A program made the translations under genes and the position numbers. Positions 15,164-23,038 of a stretch of DNA of 64,000 nt are shown one piece after another; position 1 is the stretch's first letter, and each line of letters begins with the position of its first letter. The DNA is taken from positions 1 through 64,000 of the forward strand of contig CAMQYL010000008.1 in assembly GCA_947039275.1 (NCBI GenBank), written 5' to 3'. The stretch comes from Amulumruptor sp947039275. Its GTDB lineage: Bacteria > Bacteroidota > Bacteroidia > Bacteroidales > Muribaculaceae. Below the pieces are notes generated by a model that was not told the origin of the DNA, did no database searches, and saw only the letters and a list, made by a program, of their open reading frames with translations.

Positions 15164-17911
15164 TTAGAAGCGCACGCCTACATTAAACATCACCTTGATG
15201 CCCTGGGCGTAGGAGAACTTGTTTTCAAACTTGTTGGCATTGTACTCCTTGTAGTCGAAACGACCCTGCTGGTAACCGTAAGTCATGACATTGCGGTTGT
15301 TGAGCACATTGTCAATGTTGAGGTTGAAGTTGAGCGAGAGCTTGCGGTTGACATAGAGCACCTTGCCGATTGAAAGATTGAGGACGAAAGCGTTCTTGAG
15401 CTTGTCCTGACCAGAGAGACCTATCACTGCATCTTCAAGCGCAGCCATATCAGGATACTGCTGCCACAGTTCGGGCAGTGCTTCATGGTGGGTAGGAGCA
15501 AGCATCACATAGCTGTCACCCATCCAGGAGCCATTGATGTTGAAGAACCACATTTTAGGTGCCTGATAGTCGATGCCGATGTTAAATGCAGCCTGAGGGG
15601 TACCGCCTACATAGTAGTTTTTAAGATATGTGCGGGCTTCCTTATCCGGCTCAGCACCGTTTTCATAAGAGCGCACGCCCATCGGGTTGTTGCGGTACTG
15701 GTAGCGGGCATATGTGCCGGCAAATGTTGCCGCGATGCTCTGGGTAATCTTATAGCTGAGACCCAGTTCTACGCCACGGTAAGCCTTGTGCACGTCCTTG
15801 AGCGCGTAGTTCATAAATGTCGAATAGTAATCGTCATAGAACGAGCTGCGCTCTGTCTGATTCATCATCTCAGTCCAGAAGCCGGAAATCTGACCGCGGA
15901 AACGGCGATAGTTCCATGTATAGTTGACATCAAACGAAGCGATGCGCTCGCTCTGTAATCCGTCGATGGCGGTATCCTTGATACGAGGTGATACATAGGC
16001 ATATTCAAACAGCGGAGCGCGGCTTTCGTAACCGGCGTGTGCGCTGAAGAAGTTGTGTCCGTCAAGCTTGTAGACTGCACCGGCTTTCACGCCACCATTG
16101 TCAAAACGGTGGGTCTTGCCCTTGCCATAAGAATTGTCCGGGGCACGACCGTTGCGCATGTTGCCGTCGCGGTAGAACTGTGTGTAGCTCATCTTCAGAG
16201 CATAGTCGATATCCCACTTGGGCAAAGCTATCATATTCTGGATCCATGCCTGAGCCTGGATGGCGTGTATGTTGTAGTCATAGCCGAAAGTATCGCCCTT
16301 GCCCACCTTGCGGTTAGGATCATTGAGGTTGTTCTGGAGCATAGAGGGATCATCGGGGAAGTCACGCTCGGCATATGTGTCGATATCGCGCCAGAACTCG
16401 CCGCCGAGCAGATCGTCGATGGTCTTGTAGTAGTGGGCGTTGGTGTAGTTGAAGTTAGCTCCGCCCTGGAGAGTCATCACCGAGTTGAGGCGGTGGTTGA
16501 CGGTAGAGTTGAGTATGAAGTTGAACTGGTTGCTGTGGCGGCGTTCGAGGATGTAGGTCGAACCCTTGTCAGTGCCTTCGGTAGCGTTCTGGTAGTTGTT
16601 GAGGTAGTTGGCTTGATAGAGGTTGTCCCACTTGATCTGACGGTTGACGGGATTCGCCCAGTACTCGGTGTAAAGATCATAGGCAGCCTGGTCATCGGCA
16701 TAGTACGACGGCAGGTAGCGGTAGTAGTCAGGACGTGGGTCGGCGGCATTGTACCAGTTGAGGGCCGAGTTGGAGTAGTTGATCCAGCGGGCTGCCACAC
16801 CGGTGTTGATGCTTGTGGAGTGGCTGGGATTGCTGAGCCAGTTGAGCATGAAAGTGGGGTCGAAAGTCTTGGTCACGCGGGCACTGCGCTTCTTGCCGTC
16901 CTGCCAGCCCCAGCCAGGGTTGTAGAGGTTGCTGCCGTCAAGATCCATAGCCTCCTGATAGGTCATCTGCGGAGTGGCGCGTTCGGTTGGAGCACCGAAA
17001 GCTGTCAGCACCAGGCGGTTCTTGGAATTGAAACGCTTCTCAGCAGAGAGGAAATAGCCATAAGAGTGGTAGAATGTACCCTCGATGACACCCTCGTTAG
17101 CCCAACGAGCCACAGCGCCTACTGTCACGCCCCAGCCGTGGGGATTGATGCCTGTAGAGTAAAGCACCATGCCGCGGAGCATGTAGTTGGAGTTGGTGTA
17201 CATCGCCGAGCCGTAGAAACCGGGAGCATACTCGTCGGTGATGGTCGAGATGTTGGTAGCTCCGCCTATGTCACCGAAGCCGTGGGTCGATGCACCCAGA
17301 CCTACAGCCACCGACTTGTTGCGGAAAGCGCGGTTCAGTCCGCCGAGACTCGAGTAGTTGAAGCGTCCGCGGGCAAGGTCGTTGAGCTTGATGCCGTTGA
17401 TATAGGTGTCGGAGTACTCCGAGTTATATCCGCGGAAGCGGAAGCGCATCAGGTTCCAGTCATAGTTTGACGCATTATAATATATATTGTCAGATGCACC
17501 GGTCAGCGCACCCACAGCCTGAGATGCGCCTTCTTCGTCCTCGATGGCATTTTCATCGAAATATATGTCCTCCTGATCCTCGTAGAAAGTGGTGCTCGGA
17601 TTGGCATTGCGCAGAATCAGATTGCCCACATTGACAGTCTGACCGTCCACCAGCTCCACCCCTGAAGTCAGAGGGTCAAAATCGGGGTTGGCGATAGAGA
17701 GCGCATCATCTCCGGCTTTGGCGCCCTGGATCAGGAAGTCGCCGTTAGGACCGGTGACGGCTTTGAGCCCTTGGTTGTCAAGAGTCACCAGGATGCCTCG
17801 CAACGGAGCTCCGGTGGTCGAATCTACGACAGTGCCTGTGACCGCCGCTTTCTGTGCCAGAGCCGGCACCGCAGCTGTCAGCAGACATAGCAGTAACAGA
17901 TGTAGTCTCAT
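15164..17911 (-). CDS. TonB-dependent receptor
   Basis: A 915-residue outer-membrane receptor. Signal peptide residues 1-19 (ending PALAQ), carboxypeptidase-regulatory-like domain about 22-105 (VTGTVVDSTTGAPLRGILVT), plug about 125-240 (RFRGYNSEYSDTYINGIKLN), then a 22-strand-type barrel. It differs from a SusC protein by lacking a SusD neighbour; instead two DUF5689 lipoproteins follow in the operon. A well-spaced promoter lies upstream at 17998-18028. The substrate is unknown. Energy for transport would come from a TonB/ExbBD complex, one of which is encoded at 24.7-26.8 kb. Confidence 0.88.
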   Translation of the reverse strand: MRLHLLLLCLLTAAVPALAQKAAVTGTVVDSTTGAPLRGILVTLDNQGLKAVTGPNGDFLIQGAKAGDDALSIANPDFDPLTSGVELVDGQTVNVGNLILRNANPSTTFYEDQEDIYFDENAIEDEEGASQAVGALTGASDNIYYNASNYDWNLMRFRFRGYNSEYSDTYINGIKLNDLARGRFNYSSLGGLNRAFRNKSVAVGLGASTHGFGDIGGATNISTITDEYAPGFYGSAMYTNSNYMLRGMVLYSTGINPHGWGVTVGAVARWANEGVIEGTFYHSYGYFLSAEKRFNSKNRLVLTAFGAPTERATPQMTYQEAMDLDGSNLYNPGWGWQDGKKRSARVTKTFDPTFMLNWLSNPSHSTSINTGVAARWINYSNSALNWYNAADPRPDYYRYLPSYYADDQAAYDLYTEYWANPVNRQIKWDNLYQANYLNNYQNATEGTDKGSTYILERRHSNQFNFILNSTVNHRLNSVMTLQGGANFNYTNAHYYKTIDDLLGGEFWRDIDTYAERDFPDDPSMLQNNLNDPNRKVGKGDTFGYDYNIHAIQAQAWIQNMIALPKWDIDYALKMSYTQFYRDGNMRNGRAPDNSYGKGKTHRFDNGGVKAGAVYKLDGHNFFSAHAGYESRAPLFEYAYVSPRIKDTAIDGLQSERIASFDVNYTWNYRRFRGQISGFWTEMMNQTERSSFYDDYYSTFMNYALKDVHKAYRGVELGLSYKITQSIAATFAGTYARYQYRNNPMGVRSYENGAEPDKEARTYLKNYYVGGTPQAAFNIGIDYQAPKMWFFNINGSWMGDSYVMLAPTHHEALPELWQQYPDMAALEDAVIGLSGQDKLKNAFVLNLSIGKVLYVNRKLSLNFNLNIDNVLNNRNVMTYGYQQGRFDYKEYNANKFENKFSYAQGIKVMFNVGVRF

Positions 17912-17997
17912 AAGGGAAAAGTTGGTTTGGTTGATGATTTTAGATGGTATCAGTTCCAGTTAACGCCTCTTCTGAATTTGGCTAATGTTGGAAGCAA

Positions 17998-18028
17998 CAA
18001 AGATAACAAAGTTTTTAATATTCAGCAA
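17998..18028 (-). promoter_or_regulatory. Promoter of the TonB-receptor operon
   Basis: On the minus strand TTG (18028-18026), a 20-base spacer, then TATCTTTG (18005-17998). This fits the Bacteroidetes -33/-7 consensus in both elements and spacing, 87 bases before the receptor start. Confidence 0.65.
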
Positions 18029-18091
18029 CACTATTTCAGGATATTTGCGCTGCTTGTGCCAACAAAATCATCAATCAAACCATCTCCCTCA

Positions 18092-18541
18092 TCACCATGG
18101 ATGCGGAGCGAGACGCAAACCGTCAGGCATCGCGTCAAGCACGGCGGCAATCTCCCTCGCCGCCGACACAGCCGAAGTGCCGGCATCTGCCGATACCGTC
18201 GGACACACCGTGTCAAACGCCAGCTCCAATACTCCTAATGCCACGGCTTCCTCCAGCTTGACACCCATGAGTATCTGCTGCGCGGGCGACACTGTCACCC
18301 CATCCGGCACATTCAGCGTAAGCGAGATGCAATCCTTTCCATGCACATCGGCATCATGGACAAAGCGTAGCAATTCTGCCATAACGTTGACCGCCGAGGC
18401 TTCCATCAGCCTCATCAGAGCCGGTGCTTCATCGCGTCCGAGCGGTTGCGGAGCGTCACGATGATAAGTTCTCATGGCAGAGAGGGCATACACCGTCTCA
18501 AGCACTTTCGCCTTGTCAAGCGAAAAAGTAATAGTTTTCAT
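18092..18541 (-). CDS. Unknown protein, end of the capsid cassette
   Basis: A 149-residue protein, not recognised. It begins MKTITFSLDKAKVLETVYAL and is mostly predicted helix (about 1-65), then a beta-like stretch (DCISLTLNVPDGVTVSPAQQ) and an alanine-rich helix. There is no signal peptide or membrane span. It is the last gene of a minus-strand series that contains a phage-like portal and major capsid protein, which suggests a role as a head-completion or tail-attachment protein, but no motif proves this. A TTATAAGAN-type array sits in the gap upstream of it. Confidence 0.55.
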   Translation of the reverse strand: MKTITFSLDKAKVLETVYALSAMRTYHRDAPQPLGRDEAPALMRLMEASAVNVMAELLRFVHDADVHGKDCISLTLNVPDGVTVSPAQQILMGVKLEEAVALGVLELAFDTVCPTVSADAGTSAVSAAREIAAVLDAMPDGLRLAPHPW

Positions 18542-18549
18542 AGCTACCG

Positions 18550-18575
18550 TTTATATAAGATTTATAAGAATTTAC
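18550..18575. repeat. TTATAAGAN 9-bp-period array
   Basis: TTATATAAGATTTATAAGAA-type sequence between two cassette genes, just upstream of the 149-residue gene. A short member of the array family seen more fully at 43322 and 59583. Confidence 0.5.
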
Positions 18576-18578
18576 CGA

Positions 18579-19007
18579 TTAGCGCAGCGGACGCCTCAGA
18601 TGCCTCCGCGCCCTTGCCCGGACTGTGAAAAACTTGCGCACAGCCGTCGACGGCGCCAGCTGATAGCCGCGTATCGTGCCGTCAGCCATCACACGCGCCA
18701 GGGCGTCACGCTGGTTTACTCCCTGCGAAGCCATCACCCTCTCCACCTGCGCCGCCAGTTCTTCCCACATCTGGCGCTTACGTAGCCCGGAAGCCTTGTC
18801 GGGATGCGCCTTGACATATCTGATCATGCGCAGGGCATAATCATAGGTCATGTAATAGCCGGTCACCCCTGTGCTGACCGCCGCTGCCGAGACATCCGAC
18901 ACACGTATAGGCTTGTCGGAAGCCATCGTCTTCATTACGCGCCGGCAGCTCATCAGGAAGTCGTGGTCGCGGCGCAAGGTGGATTGGGTCATAGCGGACA
19001 TGTTCAA
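18579..19007 (-). CDS. Unknown protein of the capsid cassette
   Basis: A 142-residue basic protein, not recognised. Helical N-terminus (TLRRDHDFLMSCRRVMKTMA), central YYMTYDYALRMIRYVKAHPD and a very arginine-rich end (VRARARRHLRRPLR). Methionines at residues 1, 3 and 6 leave the start uncertain by a few codons. A possible own promoter (TATATTTG on minus at 19056-19049) lies upstream, so it may be transcribed apart from the portal gene. The arginine-rich tail suggests DNA binding (inference). Confidence 0.55.
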   Translation of the reverse strand: MNMSAMTQSTLRRDHDFLMSCRRVMKTMASDKPIRVSDVSAAAVSTGVTGYYMTYDYALRMIRYVKAHPDKASGLRKRQMWEELAAQVERVMASQGVNQRDALARVMADGTIRGYQLAPSTAVRKFFTVRARARRHLRRPLR

Positions 19008-19048
19008 TTCAATTTTTAAGAGTAAATGTGTTGTTATTTTTACATTGG

Positions 19049-19056
19049 CAAATATA
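19049..19056 (-). promoter_or_regulatory. Possible -7 box inside the capsid cassette
   Basis: Minus-strand TATATTTG, 42 bases upstream of the 142-residue gene. No matching -33 element at 19-21 bases. Confidence 0.35.
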
Positions 19057-19101
19057 CCACATAACCACAGCTTGCTTGTTGCCCATCAAAGCTAACAAAT
19101 G

Positions 19102-20580
19102 TTAAACAAGCTGTGCCATCCCCATCTTGCCGTCCCTGTCGGCGCGAAATGAGTTAAAGGAGTCTATGACATCAAGCAGTGCGATCATCGAGTTTTCCAC
19201 ACGGCTTTCATACATGGCAGCCCCTTCATTGGTGTTGGGGTTCTCGCCACGCAAGGCTCCGCTGACACCCGATATGCGGTCAAGAAGCTGCAATTCGAGC
19301 GACAGGAGTTTATGCGCCCCGGCATCCGCGCCGTTTGACACCACCTGAGTGGGCTTATGCTCTCCCGCAGGCTGGTAGGGCACGACTCCGTTGCAGCACG
19401 ACCATTCGCTGACTATCCTCTCCCATGTATACTCCTTAGGCTTGGCGGTCACAGGATAGAGCAACACACCCTTTGCTGAGAATGTCATTATGTGGTCGAT
19501 AAGCGTCAACAGGCGGTTGACATGTCGCTGCTGGTCCACCACATCCTCCACAAATGAATGCACCTCTCCATCGGTCATCGGGAAGAACTTGACCACAAAC
19601 GGATGCGATCCATGGGCATACGGGCTCAGACCTGAGTCAAGCAGAGTGCCGTCAGGAGCAAAAAATCTGAATCGCCAGACAAGCGTGGTGTCATGGTGCG
19701 ACTCTATGAGCGGCTTACCCTGACGCATCCGCAGCCTGTTGATACGCTCCACGCGACCTGCCTCCGCCACATCTACCATCAGCTCTCCGTCACGGCTTGG
19801 ATCGGAGAGACGTAACACCTCACGGCTCTCAAGAGTCCACACTTCTATGACGCGGCATCTGCCCTCGGATGCGAGATGGAAGTCAGGCGACTCACCGCCA
19901 CCAAGCTGCGAACTGCCTATGCCCGACGGCACATCCACTGAAGCGAAAGCCCGCACGATGTCGCGTCGGCGCGTCTCGTCACCATGCGAAAACCTCATCA
20001 CCGCCTCGGTCAGACTGATGTCATGAAGCATCCCCACCAGTTCGATATCCCAGCCACGAGGGTCACGGAAACGGTTGACAAAGATGCGCGACGGACTCAC
20101 ATTGTCGACCCATACCCTCTCATGGCTGTCATGCAGCCTACGCTCGCACACCACCTTCTGCACGGCACACCCCGAAATCAGAAACTCCTCGAGCATCCGC
20201 GCATCCAGCTCATCCAGAGCATTGACACGCCGAATACAATCCCATTCCTGTAGGGACATGCCATGGCATGTCCGCGAAGACCCATCAGAGCCATCAGCCC
20301 TCTCGCGCAGCGAAGCCCGAAACCTGCCTACGATAGTCTTGACAAGCTGGCGTATGATATTGTTGGTCTGTGGAGTCCGTCCGCACAGGCGCGAATACTC
20401 CCCCTCGGTCATCATGTGTCCGCTCGGCGACTCTACCATATCGCCCCACTGTCTGCCATAAGTGAAATCCTTGTAGCGAGTCCGCGAGCTGCGAAGCTCC
20501 GCCCCGCCACACCACGCATCATAAGCCGCAGCAAACACTGCCGCATCGGCTTTGGCTGCATCAGCATATCTTGTTTTCAT
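19102..20580 (-). CDS. Phage-type portal protein
   Basis: A 492-residue protein with the layout of a phage portal, the dodecameric ring through which DNA enters a capsid. Support: N-terminal helical part with QTNNIIRQLVKTIVGRFRAS (about 71-90), a wing-like middle (VWVDNVSPSRIFVNRFRDPRG; a beta domain with WTLESREVLRL), FVVKFFPMTDGEVHSFVEDV, then the stem/crown part VDQQRHVNRLLTLIDHIMTF, SAKGVLLYPV, LLDRISGVSGALRGENPNTN and a helical end. The frame is intact. Residues 103-111 (RTCHGMSLQ) are encoded by a 27-nt REP inserted in frame at 20249-20275, in a probable loop. It follows a putative connector and the major capsid gene on the same strand. No terminase is nearby. GC content looks like that of the host genes, arguing for long residence. 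Confidence 0.72.
   Translation of the reverse strand: MKTRYADAAKADAAVFAAAYDAWCGGAELRSSRTRYKDFTYGRQWGDMVESPSGHMMTEGEYSRLCGRTPQTNNIIRQLVKTIVGRFRASLRERADGSDGSSRTCHGMSLQEWDCIRRVNALDELDARMLEEFLISGCAVQKVVCERRLHDSHERVWVDNVSPSRIFVNRFRDPRGWDIELVGMLHDISLTEAVMRFSHGDETRRRDIVRAFASVDVPSGIGSSQLGGGESPDFHLASEGRCRVIEVWTLESREVLRLSDPSRDGELMVDVAEAGRVERINRLRMRQGKPLIESHHDTTLVWRFRFFAPDGTLLDSGLSPYAHGSHPFVVKFFPMTDGEVHSFVEDVVDQQRHVNRLLTLIDHIMTFSAKGVLLYPVTAKPKEYTWERIVSEWSCCNGVVPYQPAGEHKPTQVVSNGADAGAHKLLSLELQLLDRISGVSGALRGENPNTNEGAAMYESRVENSMIALLDVIDSFNSFRADRDGKMGMAQLV
20249..20275 (+). repeat. REP inside the portal gene
   Basis: A standard unit, TGTAGGGAC head with the CCATGG-centred palindrome, wholly inside the coding sequence and read in frame on the opposite strand. 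Confidence 0.9.
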
Positions 20581-20598
20581 AATTCAATCCTTTCGCTA

Positions 20599-21162
20599 TT
20601 ACAAATCCATATTCTCGCTCGTGATGCCTCCGAGGAGCACCTCGTCCATGACATACATGCCGTCATCAGGCTCTTTGACCACCCATACCTCCTGGATTCC
20701 CGCCTCTGGCAGAATCGGCGAGAGGATATGCAGCGTGTGGTCACGCAGCGTGACTATCGGACGGCAGTCTCCTCCGCGCAGATAGGGGTTTGACGAGCGC
20801 GATGCGGCTTGTCGGCTCTCCTCATCGGTCATAGGGGCGACAGGTTCGCGCCACCCTGTAAGCCTTACGCCTACGACGCGCCTCACTTGCTGTGGGAGTA
20901 TGATGATACTGGCATCCTCCTCTGCCATGCAGTGCAGGTTAAGCGACGAGCCTATGTCCGTCACCTCAAGCAGATTGACAGGCGCGGTGTCAAGCTGGCG
21001 CAGATACCACGCTCTCATCTTGGCTATGCACAGCGCATCGGCATCCACGGCATCCTCACGCTCCATGCTGGCGGCACCGCCGTCTATCGGAGCGAGAGGC
21101 TCAAGCAGTGTGAGCAATCGCCACTGCTTGAGCATCTCTGATTGCGTCAGTCTCAGCAACAT
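20599..21162 (-). CDS. Putative head-tail connector of the capsid cassette
   Basis: A 187-residue protein. I choose the start at 21162 (MLLRLTQSEMLKQ), 4 bases after the capsid gene stop; a longer frame upstream only overlaps the capsid gene. The N-terminal helical half (RAWYLRQLDTAPVNLLEVTD) and the beta-rich half (IIILPQQVRRVVGVRLTGW, NPYLRGGDCRPIVTLRDHTL) resemble small adaptor proteins that follow capsid genes in tailed phages. The assignment rests mainly on position between capsid and portal; no diagnostic motif is known to me. Confidence 0.5.
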   Translation of the reverse strand: MLLRLTQSEMLKQWRLLTLLEPLAPIDGGAASMEREDAVDADALCIAKMRAWYLRQLDTAPVNLLEVTDIGSSLNLHCMAEEDASIIILPQQVRRVVGVRLTGWREPVAPMTDEESRQAASRSSNPYLRGGDCRPIVTLRDHTLHILSPILPEAGIQEVWVVKEPDDGMYVMDEVLLGGITSENMDL

Positions 21163-21166
21163 AGTG

Positions 21167-22399
21167 TCAGTCGGTGAGATGTACACGCATATGGGCATCG
21201 GGACAGCGGAGCACCAGACAGCTCGCCTCGGTAGCCACGACGGCATTAGTGTTGCGCTGACCGCTGGTGCGCAGGTCCAGACGCTCTGCCTTGAAAGGCA
21301 CATGGGCATACTTGGTCAGATACTGCGGATCAAACACCAGTCCGTCGGCTGCGTGGCCGCAGATGTCAAACACCTCGTTGTACTTGACGAGCAGCGTTCC
21401 GAATTTTGATGTGATCTCATTGAAATCGATGCCCCAGCGTGTGAAGGTCTGCGCTCCCATGACCACATGCGTGGTGGCTATCTTGCTCAGCGAGGAGATC
21501 AGCTCGCTGCCGCCCACGAGTATCTTGCGTGTCGAACCGCCTCCGGTGCCGGTAAATGCGTTGCGGAGCATATCTATAAGTGCCGACTCGCTCAGAGCTG
21601 CCTTTGACAGCGAGAAATCTTTGGTAGCCTGCATGTAGATGCCGCCGGTGGTGAGCACGTCCTCGTGCTTACGGGGATTGGTGAAACGCTTCTTGGTGCC
21701 GAAGAGGAAGTTCTTCTCCATGCCTAAGCGCATATCCATGATGGCGATTTCCTCCTGGTCGCTGAATGTCCAGCCCACCTCCTTGTTGGCTATCTTCTGA
21801 TAGGTCGACTCCTCGATCTGCATCTTGAATATCTGGCAGTAGTTGTCATCCTTGGTAGGCAGAGCCTCAAACTGTGGTGTCTGCACATCAAGCTCGGTGG
21901 CGGCGCGTCCCATGCGCACGAGGGTCACATTGGTATCTACGGTGACATCAGCCATATCCACGTCGTCAGCCAGCAGGGGCAGCACTGTCAGATTGCCTGT
22001 AGTCTCGTCACGGCTCATGACATAAAAGGCGAGAGTATCTTTATCATCAGGCACACCCGCGCCTATGCAGAGTATTGTTTCGCTCTCCTGGAAGATGTCG
22101 TTGTCAGCCACGAGGGCGTAGGTCTGCACGTCACCGATCTTTGACGCTGCCTTAAACGAGGTGACCTTTGCTGTGTCGGGCTTGGAACTTACGGAGTAGT
22201 ACTCCACTATCATCGACCCAGCCTGTCGGCATCCGCCGCAACGTGAAATCTGGTCTATAGGCGTGGCTGTCGGACGTATCAGAGTGACACGGCGGTCTAT
22301 CTCGTTGAGAAGCAGTCCGGGAGCAAGCTTGTTGGTGGTTGAAGTGGTAAGCGGTTCGCCATTGACCATGGCGCCGTGGTTAAGTTTCATCTGTGACAT
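21167..22399 (-). CDS. Phage-type major capsid protein (SU10/DUF5309-like)
   Basis: A 410-residue protein that reads as a HK97-fold major capsid protein of the SU10/DUF5309 sort. Features: an N-arm with LLLNEIDRRVTLIRPTATPI (about 29-48), a beta-rich E-loop region, the helical spine DNYCQIFKMQIEESTYQK followed by DQEEIAIMDMRLGMEKNFLF and G (lysine-rich KKRFTNPRKHE after it), GGSTRKILVGGSELISSL, and a C-terminal FGTLLVKYNEVFDICGHA then LVFDPQYLTKYA. No N-terminal protease-cleaved scaffold is evident. The 137-residue gene upstream could supply that role. The frame is intact and host-like in composition. Family recognition is by eye; a profile search would settle it. Confidence 0.7.
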   Translation of the reverse strand: MSQMKLNHGAMVNGEPLTTSTTNKLAPGLLLNEIDRRVTLIRPTATPIDQISRCGGCRQAGSMIVEYYSVSSKPDTAKVTSFKAASKIGDVQTYALVADNDIFQESETILCIGAGVPDDKDTLAFYVMSRDETTGNLTVLPLLADDVDMADVTVDTNVTLVRMGRAATELDVQTPQFEALPTKDDNYCQIFKMQIEESTYQKIANKEVGWTFSDQEEIAIMDMRLGMEKNFLFGTKKRFTNPRKHEDVLTTGGIYMQATKDFSLSKAALSESALIDMLRNAFTGTGGGSTRKILVGGSELISSLSKIATTHVVMGAQTFTRWGIDFNEITSKFGTLLVKYNEVFDICGHAADGLVFDPQYLTKYAHVPFKAERLDLRTSGQRNTNAVVATEASCLVLRCPDAHMRVHLTD

Positions 22400-22408
22400 A
22401 ACAATAGA

Positions 22409-22452
22409 TAATTATAAGATTTATAAAACTTTATACGATTTATACGAATTTA
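22409..22452. repeat. TTATAAGAN 9-bp-period array
   Basis: ATTATAAGATTTATAAAACT then TTATACGATTTATACGAATT: an AT-rich array with a 9- to 10-bp period filling the gap between the 137-residue gene and the capsid gene. Confidence 0.65.
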
Positions 22453-22866
22453 TCAATCCCATATGCTCGGCCGTATCTGGCGCAGAAGCACCAAATCATC
22501 ATCGGCATCATCGGCTCCCTCCGACACAGGCATCATCTCTTCCTGACGGTGTGGCTGCTCCCATATGCCGTTACGGCGCATAGGCTGGGACATGGCTTCA
22601 TTGCGCCCGCGCATATATCCGCGCTGCTCCGCCTCGGCGACAGCCCTCTCCATCTCCTCCCGGCTGACACAATCCCCGGGAGCCGCTGACACAGCCACCT
22701 CCCCCTCTGTAGGGACATGCCGTGGCATGTCCGCCTCCCCAGGCGTTTCTTCATCCTTAAAGCCACTAAGGTCTTTAAGGTCCTTAGTGTCCTTAGCGCT
22801 CTCCGACACCTCCGCCTCCGACGGATAAGCCGCCTGCGTAAACTGGTTTTTCCTTGATTTTGACAT
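22453..22866 (-). CDS. Small charged protein, possible scaffold, first gene of the capsid cassette
   Basis: A 137-residue, highly charged, low-complexity protein: lysine/glutamate-rich start (AYPSEAEVSESAKDTKDLKD), a predicted helix with REEMERAVAEAEQRGYMRGR (about 69-88) and an acidic tail. Composition and position directly before a major capsid gene fit a scaffolding protein, but there is no family match I can name. Residues 45-53 (ADMPRHVPT) come from an in-frame REP at 22708-22734. The disordered setting would tolerate it. Function is inferred. Confidence 0.5.
   Translation of the reverse strand: MSKSRKNQFTQAAYPSEAEVSESAKDTKDLKDLSGFKDEETPGEADMPRHVPTEGEVAVSAAPGDCVSREEMERAVAEAEQRGYMRGRNEAMSQPMRRNGIWEQPHRQEEMMPVSEGADDADDDLVLLRQIRPSIWD
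22708..22734 (+). repeat. REP inside the 137-residue gene
   Basis: A complete standard 27-nt unit read in frame from the opposite strand as ADMPRHVPT. Confidence 0.9.
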
Positions 22867-22982
22867 GATTATATGGTTTTAAAGGTTAATACTTGCAGGT
22901 CATCCCTTGCGTGACCCTGTGACAAAATTACTGCCGCCACAAAGCCACACCATGCGAAAATATCAGCACTTTGAAACGAAAA

Positions 22983-23010
22983 GAGCGCACATGCCATAAC
23001 ATGCGCGCTC
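22983..23010 (-). terminator. Terminator after the LolC/E-type permease gene
   Basis: Stem GAGCGCACATG / CATGCGCGCTC (one mismatch), 29 bases beyond the permease stop on the minus strand, followed in that sense by TTTTCGTTTC. Confidence 0.7.
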
Positions 23011-23038
23011 CTTATATAATATATCTACGAATCCCTGT

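Noticed and set aside
16037..17470. 477-codon plus-strand frame opposite the TonB-dependent receptor
   Set aside because: Antisense shadow of a clear receptor gene; valine/histidine-rich low-information sequence.
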